DNA from: Sulfurimonas crateris
Lineage (GTDB): Bacteria; Campylobacterota; Campylobacteria; Campylobacterales; Sulfurimonadaceae
NCBI RefSeq assembly: GCF_005217605.1
Contig: NZ_SZPX01000001.1
Coordinates: 1-64,000 of the forward strand
Length of the DNA: 64,000 nt
Direction: 5' to 3'
Shown: positions 36,201 to 43,620 of the stretch, in pieces
Position numbering within the stretch: the first letter of the stretch is position 1
Layout of the letters: the number at the start of each line of letters is the position of its first letter
Translations under genes and position numbers: made by a program
The notes under the pieces: generated by a model
What the model was told of the DNA's origin: nothing
Database searches by the model: none
The model's input: the letters and a program-made list of their open reading frames with translations, nothing else

Positions 36201-36577
36201 AACTTCAAAGAGTCGATATACGAACTTACGTCAAAAATAAAATTACACAACATCATCAAATGGATATATTTAATAATGATTTAGTTGAAATATTTGTTGA
36301 AAAGTCAAAAATATTAGAATCAAAAGCTATCGGCTTACTAAAGGGCTTTACTGAAAGTAAAGGAGGTAGATCAAATTTAAGGCATCCTAAATATCCACTT
36401 TTAAAAGAAAAACAGCCTTTTGTATTTCAAAATGAATTTTCCATAGGCTCTACGTGTGGAATCAAAAAATACAAAACAGATGCCACAGGAAAAGTTTTGG
36501 GATTTTACTATTTAGGCAAAGTTTTAAATAACGAAAAAGAACTTTTTGCCAAAGTACTGAGCTATAAGGCTTTGTGA
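33230..36577 (+). CDS. cas9: CRISPR-associated endonuclease Cas9, type II-C
   Basis: A 1115-residue Cas9 in the II-C size range. RuvC-I is ILSLDLGVTSCGYS with catalytic Asp7. An Arg/Lys-rich bridge helix follows (about 48-70). RuvC-II is KLESTREL with Glu526. HNH is EIEHIVPRACGG with His611 and Asn634 in DENAKKGN. RuvC-III is FHHAEDAILLG with His750 and Asp754. The remainder is the PAM-interacting domain. At the HNH position normally held by Asp the residue is Glu610. AAAGG precedes the start and the stop overlaps cas1. No csn2 or cas4 is present, so the locus is type II-C. Guided by a crRNA/tracrRNA duplex, it cuts invading DNA. Confidence 0.96.
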   Translation: MKILSLDLGVTSCGYSVMQELESNSYSLLDYGVVMRDNPYDGGTQQERREKKQSRNLLDKKKKRIKDIKQLFTYYNLIYQEKNKYDIWKLRAIDTFERKLDNDELFAIFRFMAKHRGYKSLKIEDLIAEIEAKEKIGDCQSDEIQEPKDLEKFSETLAYLDALKCKNKEKTAVQIIWELESQKESPTFRNHGNYRYMIRREDIEKEIKIIIEAQQKFNFFDEKQKADEFTKKLQNIILPQEAVTLNPDNINNCLIYKDKKCAPTFSYSFDIFNLYKLIADLKIDGINAYDEQKEELLSTILNDIKKFTSKTSYSVKDFKKILGIDNEHVKINNFQDYKTIKGKKEQNSLIKFNFLPSFKKLNHEILNTILKEENFVEILDEIATELHLNINPQMLIEEIEKVLKKHNLDFTKDEIRDFTLELHKHKSKGTSNYSLKALKDLTALMKDGKNESSAKEILGVSKSESYSHFLKGIKYLKPQNKEGQLQYEIDENRISNHIVKSLVSWALRVITDLHDKYGPFDIIKLESTRELSQPDDVKRDIKSANDKNEKEWQNLITKYTKHFEAKGLNPKNNKEYLIKLKLWEQQNELGIYSHKVLGIDEILSDKTEIEHIVPRACGGSNAEYNKAIDLKDENAKKGNKLPLDYLSGEKREIYINFVEELKKSYKINMKKKINLLAESLDKTFKEVKDDVSLHATSYTEKLLGEILKRYYPFTDKLKENQRVMSISGRATSYLRRILSIDNKSRDTNFHHAEDAILLGVMSKTYLQNISTNFEKNYELTEQNAKENFKKIIPLIEGASPNQIFAHIRESYMENIEESPFYKALDGTLKTPTFWVSKKPIGTKAHNETIQSKKNLAYYVPVTSLLDKVKPSHKMSSDEFYQKFNKEIYEKIQVVQDNPNDYTAIAFAKKRDTVVNILNLSAFSSTKDEKTELDKKLRDVMSEPLYDVNSNEIRRVKRVGEDASIEVRGGLAYTAPSLVSLRCGFTGEKKLKLQRVDIRTYVKNKITQHHQMDIFNNDLVEIFVEKSKILESKAIGLLKGFTESKGGRSNLRHPKYPLLKEKQPFVFQNEFSIGSTCGIKKYKTDATGKVLGFYYLGKVLNNEKELFAKVLSYKAL

Positions 36578-37500
36578 TGAGCTGGCGTTCTATCTTCATC
36601 ACAAAACCTTGTAAGATACATATAGAACACGACAACCTCATTATTAGTAATGATGATGGAGAAAACTTAGTAACTCTTGACAGCATCGCTTCTATCGTAA
36701 TAGAGACAACAAGAGCGACTATCACCACCTATGCCATCTCCAAACTCGCCGAAGCAGGTGTGGCTGTTTTGTATGTCGATAAAAAGTACAACCTAAACGC
36801 CATCACCCTCCCCTTTCATACACACTCTACTTTTTCAAAAATCGTACACTCGCAAATAGATATATCTAAACCACTCAAAAAGCAACTTTGGCAAGAAATT
36901 GTTAAGTCAAAAGTAAAAAACCAAGCAGCAGTTTTGAACTATTTTAATAGAGAAAGATCTTCTAAAATTCTTTACGAATATGCAAAAAGTGTCAAATCTA
37001 ACGATGAGGAAAATGTAGAAGCAAAAGCAGCAAGAATCTACTGGAGTGAGCTTTTTGAAAACTTTGCAAGAGTTCAAAAAGGAGCAGATGATGTACGAAA
37101 CGCTTCACTTAACTACTGCTATGCGATTGTAAGGAGTGCGGTTGCCCGCTCACTTACAAATGCAGGGCTTATGCCATCTTTTGGAATCCATCATCAAAAC
37201 TACTTCAACGCTTTTAATCTTGCAGATGATATGATAGAGCCGTATCGACCTTTTGTCGATCTGCATGTGAAACTAATACTTTTAAAATATGACGATGAGG
37301 TACTTACAAGCCAAATCAAACAAGAGTTCGTCAATATTTTAAACTTAGAGTATGCAGAAATAGACAGTGGACTAAGTAATCTAAGAACCGCAGTAGATAC
37401 CACAATCCAATCATTGCAAAAATGTGTACTTCAAAAAGAGATCTCTCATTTAATGCTCCCGAGCATTAACTTTGAAAAGTATGAAGATGAGTGCTTATAG
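36577..37500 (+). CDS. cas1: CRISPR integrase Cas1
   Basis: A 307-residue type II Cas1. The opening SWRSIFITKPCKIHI is typical of the subtype. Predicted catalytic residues are the Glu in NVEAKAARIYW, the His in FGIHHQN and the acidic pair in NLADDMIEPYRP. Cas1 and Cas2 integrate new spacers. The ATG at 36577 overlaps the cas9 stop; a GTG one codon upstream is less likely. Confidence 0.95.
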   Translation: MSWRSIFITKPCKIHIEHDNLIISNDDGENLVTLDSIASIVIETTRATITTYAISKLAEAGVAVLYVDKKYNLNAITLPFHTHSTFSKIVHSQIDISKPLKKQLWQEIVKSKVKNQAAVLNYFNRERSSKILYEYAKSVKSNDEENVEAKAARIYWSELFENFARVQKGADDVRNASLNYCYAIVRSAVARSLTNAGLMPSFGIHHQNYFNAFNLADDMIEPYRPFVDLHVKLILLKYDDEVLTSQIKQEFVNILNLEYAEIDSGLSNLRTAVDTTIQSLQKCVLQKEISHLMLPSINFEKYEDECL

Positions 37501-37819
37501 ATTTATGTGGCTTATGATAATGTTTGATATGCCGACCGATACAAAAAAAGCAAGAAAAAAGTATAGATACCTGCGAGGAAAGCTTTTAAAAGAGGGCTAT
37601 ATAATGATGCAGTTTTCTATCTATATCCGCTCATTTCATTCTCAAGAATCAGCTTTAAGCGGGAAAAAAAGAATAAAAGATTTTATAGCTTCAAACATAG
37701 CAAAAGGAAGTATACGGATGATAATGTTTACAGATAAACAGTTTGGAAGCATGGATATAATAGTAGGTATACAAGAAGAAAATGAAAAAAATGCACCAAA
37801 ACAACTATTGTTGTTTTGA
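37487..37819 (+). CDS. cas2: CRISPR adaptation protein Cas2
   Basis: About 110 residues with the ferredoxin-like Cas2 fold. MWLMIMFDMPTDTKKARK holds the conserved first-strand Asp, and GSIRMIMFTDKQFGSM is the typical second half. It overlaps cas1. Starts at 37472, 37481 and 37487 are all in frame; MSAYRFMWL is closest to the family N-terminus. Its 3' end lies over the predicted terminator of the tracrRNA on the other strand. Confidence 0.93.
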   Translation: MSAYRFMWLMIMFDMPTDTKKARKKYRYLRGKLLKEGYIMMQFSIYIRSFHSQESALSGKKRIKDFIASNIAKGSIRMIMFTDKQFGSMDIIVGIQEENEKNAPKQLLLF

Positions 37820-37897
37820 AACATTCAAAATCTATCATCGATTTAAATCGAATCAATTATTTTAAGTCCCGCTACACAAACCCCTTTGTGCTAAAAC
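37785..37897 (-). ncRNA. tracrRNA
   Basis: On the minus strand the RNA starts at about 37897 with GTTTTAGCACAAAGGGGTTTG, 20 of 21 bases identical to the start of the plus-strand repeat, and continues to ACTTAAAAT at 37859. This 39-base anti-repeat can pair along most of a minus-strand crRNA repeat, with a bulge in the middle as in other type II systems. Behind it come a self-complementary TCGATTTAAATCGA (37838-37851), the stem TTTTGAA/TTCAAAA (37814-37830), and a hairpin (37797-37818) followed five bases later by seven Ts (37785-37791). Length about 113 nt. The exact 3' end is inferred. Confidence 0.78.
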
Positions 37898-37903
37898 GTA
37901 GAT

Positions 37904-37933
37904 ATTGTACTTAAAAACAAGACAAAAAGTCAA
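37904..37933 (-). promoter_or_regulatory. tracrRNA promoter
   Basis: TTGACT (37928-37933), an 18-bp spacer and TACAAT (37904-37909) on the minus strand place the transcription start at about 37897, which is the first base of the anti-repeat. Confidence 0.75.
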
Positions 37934-37990
37934 ATTTTCATATACAAAACCTTCTCTTTTGCCATGCTATACAGGGCTGCATAAAACCCT

Positions 37991-39083
37991 ATTTTAGCAC
38001 AAAGGGGTTTGCAGGGGTCTTAAAACTACGGGTGGATATTGGAAACAAAACTCCGCATTTTAGCACAAAGGGGTTTGCAGGGGTCTTAAAACGGGTCCTC
38101 GCACGCGTAACTTGAACAATTCATTTTAGCACAAAGGGGTTTGCAGGGGTCTTAAAACTCGCCATAAGCAGACGAAGAAACACCCTCAATTTTAGCACAA
38201 AGGGGTTTGCAGGGGTCTTAAAACAAGCTCGACGAATTTGGCGATGATAAGACCATTTTAGCACAAAGGGGTTTGCAGGGGTCTTAAAACTTGTGGATGT
38301 ATCTCATTTCTTTTGGTACTATTTTAGCACAAAGGGGTTTGCAGGGGTCTTAAAACCATTTATCTTAGCATTGCGTTCTTTGTTCGATTTTAGCACAAAG
38401 GGGTTTGCAGGGGTCTTAAAACTAATTCCATTTAGCACCGCATCAAATAAGAATTTTAGCACAAAGGGGTTTGCAGGGGTCTTAAAACGACATGGGGTGG
38501 ATGGTCTGCACCGATCCCATTTTAGCACAAAGGGGTTTGCAGGGGTCTTAAAACTTCTCTTATCGCATTCTGCTGTTCTCTTAAATTTTAGCACAAAGGG
38601 GTTTGCAGGGGTCTTAAAACCCGATTGGAGCAGCATCAAGCTTTAAGCTCATTTTAGCACAAAGGGGTTTGCAGGGGTCTTAAAACAGTAATCTATATGT
38701 CAATGCCATTTTTACAATTTTAGCACAAAGGGGTTTGCAGGGGTCTTAAAACTAACAAGACGCTTGCTCTTTAATCTTATCAATTTTAGCACAAAGGGGT
38801 TTGCAGGGGTCTTAAAACTGGTGGGCAGAGTACAATAACACTCCATCGATTTTAGCACAAAGGGGTTTGCAGGGGTCTTAAAACATATTTCAAAACAACA
38901 CAAAACTAAGCGAAATTTTAGCACAAAGGGGTTTGCAGGGGTCTTAAAACTAGCAACAGCAGTTTTTAATGCCTGCTTGGTATTTTAGCACAAAGGGGTT
39001 TGCAGGGGTCTTAAAACAGGACATTGGCGACTTATCCAAAAAAGTTGATTTTAGCACAAAGGGGTTTGCAGGGGTCTTAAAAC
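37991..39083 (-). CRISPR. Type II-C CRISPR array, 17 repeats of 36 bp
   Basis: Seventeen identical 36-bp repeats (plus strand ATTTTAGCACAAAGG…GGTCTTAAAAC) begin at 37991 and recur every 66 bases; spacers are 30 bp except one of 31 bp (38951-38981). I found no mismatch in any full repeat. A possible degenerate 18th repeat (GTTTTAGTAAAAT) starts at 39114 after another 30 bases. In the minus-strand sense the repeat begins GTTTTAAGACC and ends TGCTAAAAT, an extended -10, as in the repeat-borne promoters of Neisseria and Campylobacter II-C arrays. The anti-repeat orientation agrees, so crRNAs are read leftward. Confidence 0.98.
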
Positions 39084-39136
39084 AGTTTCTCTATGACTCT
39101 GTAACTGACAGATGTTTTAGTAAAATAAAAACTCTC

Positions 39137-39859
39137 CTAAAGAACTTTTTGAACTTGTTCCAAAAACAGCGGTACCGATCTAATATCTTTGTATATGCCT
39201 AAAAAGTAGCTAAGCTGCTCTTTTTGTTTATCAAAAATAGGGCTGATCGTAAGATCTTCATAAACCATATTTCCCTCTTTGGTATAGTTACATATATTTA
39301 CCTCTACGGGCTTTTGCGCACTCAGGGCTTCTCTTATCTGCTTAAGAGCTTCTTGTTTCGTGTCGTTGCCGTGTAAAAAGCGGCAGTTTTGACCTACCGC
39401 TTCTTCATACTCATACCCAAACAGCTCACAAAACGCCTCGTTTACATAAATTATTGGGTTGTCATACTCGTTTGGGTTAGTGACAACTATAGGATTTTTT
39501 GATTGCTCTATTATCTCAAAAAACTGCTCTTTAATTTTTAAAGATCTACTTATTTGCTCACTCTTTAGCATATAGTATCCGCCGTATATATTTACAATGT
39601 TGACGCACGGTAGTGATTTTCTAAGCCCCGTTATAAAATTACGTACGCTTTTTTCATTGAACTCTCTCTCCTGTGAGTCATTGAGCTCATACAATATATC
39701 TAGATTTAGAACAGGTCTATTTATATTCTTAACTAAAAATTTAAACAACTTTTTCTGAGAAATAGATAACTTGGCATACTCCCCATCTACAAAAAGTGAC
39801 TCTGTTTGCACGCTCCAATAGCAGCTGTTTGTTAGACGTATTAAATCATTACTCTTCAT
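39137..39859 (-). CDS. Winged-helix transcriptional regulator with C-terminal LOV-like PAS domain
   Basis: A 240-residue two-domain protein. Residues about 30-98 match an OmpR/PhoB-type winged helix (KKLFKFLVKNINRPVLNLDI…VRNFITGLRKSL…IYGGYYML). Residues about 120-228 form a PAS domain with the LOV hallmark GQNCRFLHG, where Cys159 aligns with the flavin-adduct cysteine. NYTKEG and LTISPIFD follow as in LOV domains. Three usual flavin-contact positions differ: RFLQ is RFLH (163), the Asn after NYxKxG is Glu201, and the signalling Gln is Tyr223. It may be a modified blue-light or redox sensor that binds DNA. Co-directional with the gene at 39900, 40 bases away. Confidence 0.75.
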   Translation of the reverse strand: MKSNDLIRLTNSCYWSVQTESLFVDGEYAKLSISQKKLFKFLVKNINRPVLNLDILYELNDSQEREFNEKSVRNFITGLRKSLPCVNIVNIYGGYYMLKSEQISRSLKIKEQFFEIIEQSKNPIVVTNPNEYDNPIIYVNEAFCELFGYEYEEAVGQNCRFLHGNDTKQEALKQIREALSAQKPVEVNICNYTKEGNMVYEDLTISPIFDKQKEQLSYFLGIYKDIRSVPLFLEQVQKVL

Positions 39860-39899
39860 TTTTCAATCTTATTTAAATTTTTTACTTTTTTTGGTAGTA

Positions 39900-41531
39900 T
39901 CAAGCTCTGTTAAAATAGTCTATAAAATCATCCATACTTAAGGCGCTTGAGTGATAGAAACCTTGCGAAAAGTCACATCCGATTTTTTTTAACTCCATAT
40001 ACTGCTTCTGAGTCTCTATTCCCTCTGCCTGCACTTTGAGATTAAACAGTTTTGCAGTATTTACTATAGATTTTACAATATTCAGATCATTTTCATCTTG
40101 AGCTATGTTTTTTATAAACGATCTGTCTATCTTTAACTTGTCAACTTTGAAATTTTTTAGATTATTCAAACTTGAGTGCTCTACTCCAAAATCATCCAAA
40201 GCTATCTTAAATCCCATCAAATGGAGAGTTTCTATATTCTCTTTTGCCACAGAACTATTTTTCATTATCTGATTTTCTACGATTTTAAACTCTATCTGCG
40301 ATTTATCTATGGAGTAGCTTTTGGATGCCTCCGATACATTTGAAGAAAAAGTGGGATTAAAAAACTGATTTTTTGATATATTTACAGATACGACCAGCTT
40401 TTTATTTAAAAAAGTTTTATTCATTATCACCAAATCATTTAAAACTTTTGAGACAACCATGCAGTTGAACTCTTTGTCCATATCTCCAGATAAGACAAGT
40501 TCCAAAAACTCACTAGGTTCCAGTATGCCTCTTTTACTATGATGCCATCTTACAAACGCCTCTGCACCGACAATAGAGTTGGTTTTAAAATCTATAACCG
40601 GCTGATAATGCATAACAAATTCGTTTTTCTCAAGAGCCCTTCTTATATCTGCCTTCATTGAGAGTTTTGTAGCCGCCTCGCTTGACATAGATTTGTCATA
40701 AATTCTAAAATCATCTCTTTTTGTTTTTTTGACTTCATACATGGCGATGTCGGCATTTTTCAAAAGTTCCTGCCTTGTTGTTCCATGTTGAGGGTATATC
40801 GCTATGCCTATGGAGAGAGTGACATTGAAGATGTGCGTATCTATCTCCAAAGGCTCCCTGATTTTTCTTTGCAGCTTACGCGCTAACTGCTCTACTATCT
40901 CTATACTTTTTATATCTTTAGCTATTAATACGAACTCATCGCCGCCTATCCTAGCCACTGTATCATCTTCTCTGACACTGTTTAAAAGCCTCTTGGCTAT
41001 GGTGACGAGCATCTTGTCACCCACATCATGTCCGTATGTATCATTTACCTCTTTAAACTTATCTATATCTATAAAAAGAAGAGCTATTTTAGAGCCGTTT
41101 TGTGAAGATTCTTGGAGTATGCTTTTGAGTTGTTTTTTAAAATAAGCCCTATTTGGGATAGTGGTCAGCGAATCATAGTTTGCATGATAGTAGATTTTTT
41201 TGTCTGTGTCTTTGAGTGTTGTGATATTTGAAGAGATGTGGATGAGATATTTTGAAGTTGTGTAAAAAAAAAGAGATTCAAACAAGACGGAATCTTCTAG
41301 TTTTTGCATACTAAAACTCTTTGATATAGCTAACTGGGATTTTATATACTCAAATGTAATATCATAAGGCTTTATCTTGTCAAAATTTAAATTCTCTTTC
41401 TCTGAGAGATCAATTCCGTAAGCTTTTGTGTAGTTGCCATTTGCATAGAAAAAATTCCCATTTTCATCATAAACGGCTATTCTTGAGGGATGTAAATCTA
41501 CAATATCTACAAAAACATTATTTATACTCAA
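39900..41531 (-). CDS. PAS-GGDEF-EAL cyclic-di-GMP signalling protein
   Basis: A 543-residue cytoplasmic protein. An N-terminal PAS-like sensor (about 10-110) precedes a GGDEF domain with intact R-I-GGDEF (196-200) and an inhibitory-site RxxD at 187-190. The EAL domain follows: EAL itself reads EAF (324-326). Asn384, Glu419, Asp446/Asp447, Lys467 and Glu503 occupy the catalytic positions, but the loop DDFGTGYSSL is DDFGVEHSSL. Diguanylate cyclase activity is likely, phosphodiesterase activity uncertain. It lies just upstream of the winged-helix/LOV-like gene, probably in one transcript. Confidence 0.9.
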   Translation of the reverse strand: MSINNVFVDIVDLHPSRIAVYDENGNFFYANGNYTKAYGIDLSEKENLNFDKIKPYDITFEYIKSQLAISKSFSMQKLEDSVLFESLFFYTTSKYLIHISSNITTLKDTDKKIYYHANYDSLTTIPNRAYFKKQLKSILQESSQNGSKIALLFIDIDKFKEVNDTYGHDVGDKMLVTIAKRLLNSVREDDTVARIGGDEFVLIAKDIKSIEIVEQLARKLQRKIREPLEIDTHIFNVTLSIGIAIYPQHGTTRQELLKNADIAMYEVKKTKRDDFRIYDKSMSSEAATKLSMKADIRRALEKNEFVMHYQPVIDFKTNSIVGAEAFVRWHHSKRGILEPSEFLELVLSGDMDKEFNCMVVSKVLNDLVIMNKTFLNKKLVVSVNISKNQFFNPTFSSNVSEASKSYSIDKSQIEFKIVENQIMKNSSVAKENIETLHLMGFKIALDDFGVEHSSLNNLKNFKVDKLKIDRSFIKNIAQDENDLNIVKSIVNTAKLFNLKVQAEGIETQKQYMELKKIGCDFSQGFYHSSALSMDDFIDYFNRA

Positions 41532-41673
41532 AACTACCCCGTTATCTTAAAAATTTAAAGAGATTAAACTATTTTGCTAAATTTGGGTAATGTTATCGAA
41601 AAAGTGTCTAGTAAATTACTACTATTGTATAAAAATGATATGCGGGATCTCTTCCGCATATCAAAAATATGAT

Positions 41674-43620
41674 CTACATAATAAAAATATGCGGAACAAT
41701 AAGCGGGTATTTTTTCATTTTTCTGTAGATATGTTTTCTAACCGCTTGGCGAAGATCGTTTTCAAGTGCTCTTGGATTCTCAAGAAGCCCCTCTTTTATA
41801 TTTGCCAAGAAGTGTTCTAGGACATCTTCCATCTCTTTTGCGAAAAACTTATCCTGTTTATCCGCAACGATTCCAAATGATGTAACTATCGGTTTTGAAA
41901 GCATTGTAGAGTGCTGTCCGTCGATCTGAGCGACTATCATTACAATACCGTCCGTTGCAAGTTTTTGACGATCGATTACGATGTCATCGTCTATCTTGTG
42001 GTTATTTTGATTGTCAATATATGTCTTACCGGTTCTTACCGTTTTTACTTTTCTCATATATTTAGGAGCGATCTCGACAGTGTCTCCATCGTTCATAATA
42101 TATATATTTCTCTCAGGAACACCACACAACATTGCAGTATCTCTATGTCTCATAACATGGTTATACTCACCGTGGATAGGCAAGAAGAACTTAGGATTCA
42201 CAAGACGAAGCATAAGCTTCTGCTCTTCAATGGAAGCGTGACCCGATACGTGAAGCTCTCTGTCCTGAGCCACTTTTGCTCCTGCACGCTGAAGGTAGTT
42301 CAACATTCCTGAGATAGAACCCTCATTGCCCGGAATAGGGCGAGATGAGAGAACAATTAGATCGGTCGGCTTGATCTTGACATGTCTATGCTCGCCAATC
42401 GACATTCTAAATAGTGCAGAACTTGGCTCACCTTGTGAACCTGTCGTTACTATAAGAACATCTTTATCGTTAAGATGTGCTATCTGCTCAGGCTCTACAA
42501 AAATATTTTTTGGCAGTTTTATATAGTCATACTGCATTGCCACTTCAATATTTCTCTCCATTGAGCGACCGATGACACATACTTTACGTCCATATTTTAC
42601 ACCATACTGAATTGCTTGATAAACACGGTGAATATTTGAGCTAAATGTCGAGAGTATTACTCTTCCCTCAGCCTTTGCAAAGACTCTGTCGAGTGCCGGT
42701 GCAACGCTTAGTTCCGAAGGTGTCGGAGCTGTGTTGTAAGAGTTTGTAGAGTCACTTAAAAGACATAGCACACCTTTGTCCCCATAATGAGCGAGTCTGT
42801 GCAAGTCTGCCGTGTATCCATCTACCGGAGTGTGATCTATCTTAAAGTCACCCGTGTGAATAATAGTTCCTGCACTAGTCGTAACAGCCAGTGAAGATGA
42901 GTCAATGATAGAGTGTGTCATATGCATCCACTCTACCTCGAAATCCTCACCTATTTTATATACTTTTCTTTTCTCGATAGGATTAAAGTACTGTTTAAAG
43001 TCTTTTATGTGATGTTCATCAAACTTGTTGCCTATCATCGCAAGAGGAAGCGGAGAGCCGTATATAGGAAACTGCATCTCTTTATATAGGTATGGCATAG
43101 CCCCGATGTGGTCTTCGTGAGCGTGGGTAATGATTACCGCTTTAATTTTATTTCTTATTTCGCGAATATATGTAAAGTCAGGTACCAAAATATCGACACC
43201 GTGCATATCCTCATCCGGAAAACTCATACCGACATCTATCAGTATCGCCTCTTTCTCAGTTTCAAATACCGTGATATTTCCGCCGATCTCACCGAGACCT
43301 CCAAGCGGAGTTATACGGATCTTCTCTTTTGAGTTAAGATCAAGCTTATAGTGAGGGTTAAGTCTCTGCTTATGAGCTTCTTGATTTATCTCTACAAATG
43401 CTTTTAAGCTGTCGTTTACAGGTGTGCTTTGGCGTCTACGCCCTCTTGATGCACTCTTGCTTTTAGAGCCATTTGAAGGGTTTGCACCTGTAGTACCTGC
43501 CTGCTTGTTGCTGTTTTGACCACTTGGTCTGCTGGGGTTGTTGTGTCTTTTGTTGTTGTTATATTGTTTACGATTTTCTTGAGAAGTGCTTTTAACGCTT
43601 TCCTGATTCTCTTGTTCCAT
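41674..43620 (-). CDS. rnj: Ribonuclease J
   Basis: A 648-residue metallo-beta-lactamase/beta-CASP RNase. Residues 1 to about 95 are a disordered, Asn-, Ser- and Lys-rich extension, characteristic of Campylobacterota RNase J. The catalytic core has ITHAHEDHIGAMPYL, STNSYNTAPTPSE, then beta-CASP motifs around VTTGSQGEPSSAL and HVSGHAS. RNase J is the main 5'-3' and endonucleolytic mRNA-decay enzyme in this group, which lacks RNase E. It overlaps rsmA by 29 bases. Confidence 0.95.
   Translation of the reverse strand: MEQENQESVKSTSQENRKQYNNNKRHNNPSRPSGQNSNKQAGTTGANPSNGSKSKSASRGRRRQSTPVNDSLKAFVEINQEAHKQRLNPHYKLDLNSKEKIRITPLGGLGEIGGNITVFETEKEAILIDVGMSFPDEDMHGVDILVPDFTYIREIRNKIKAVIITHAHEDHIGAMPYLYKEMQFPIYGSPLPLAMIGNKFDEHHIKDFKQYFNPIEKRKVYKIGEDFEVEWMHMTHSIIDSSSLAVTTSAGTIIHTGDFKIDHTPVDGYTADLHRLAHYGDKGVLCLLSDSTNSYNTAPTPSELSVAPALDRVFAKAEGRVILSTFSSNIHRVYQAIQYGVKYGRKVCVIGRSMERNIEVAMQYDYIKLPKNIFVEPEQIAHLNDKDVLIVTTGSQGEPSSALFRMSIGEHRHVKIKPTDLIVLSSRPIPGNEGSISGMLNYLQRAGAKVAQDRELHVSGHASIEEQKLMLRLVNPKFFLPIHGEYNHVMRHRDTAMLCGVPERNIYIMNDGDTVEIAPKYMRKVKTVRTGKTYIDNQNNHKIDDDIVIDRQKLATDGIVMIVAQIDGQHSTMLSKPIVTSFGIVADKQDKFFAKEMEDVLEHFLANIKEGLLENPRALENDLRQAVRKHIYRKMKKYPLIVPHIFIM

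Noticed and set aside
37859-37990. tracrRNA read on the plus strand, with the anti-repeat followed by rightward sequence
   Set aside because: The plus strand offers only a tiny GAC/GTC stem and no promoter, whereas the minus strand has TTGACT-N18-TACAAT at the right distance; repeat orientation also agrees with minus.
38293-38646. Open frames of about 106-117 residues across the CRISPR array on both strands, with a recurring FSTKGFAGVLK-type or FKTPANPFVLK-type unit
   Set aside because: They are translations of the 36-bp repeats at a 66-bp period; the array happens to lack stops in these frames.
41911-42312. A 133-residue plus-strand frame opposite rnj
   Set aside because: Antisense to the conserved RNase J catalytic region; no ribosome binding site or recognisable domain.
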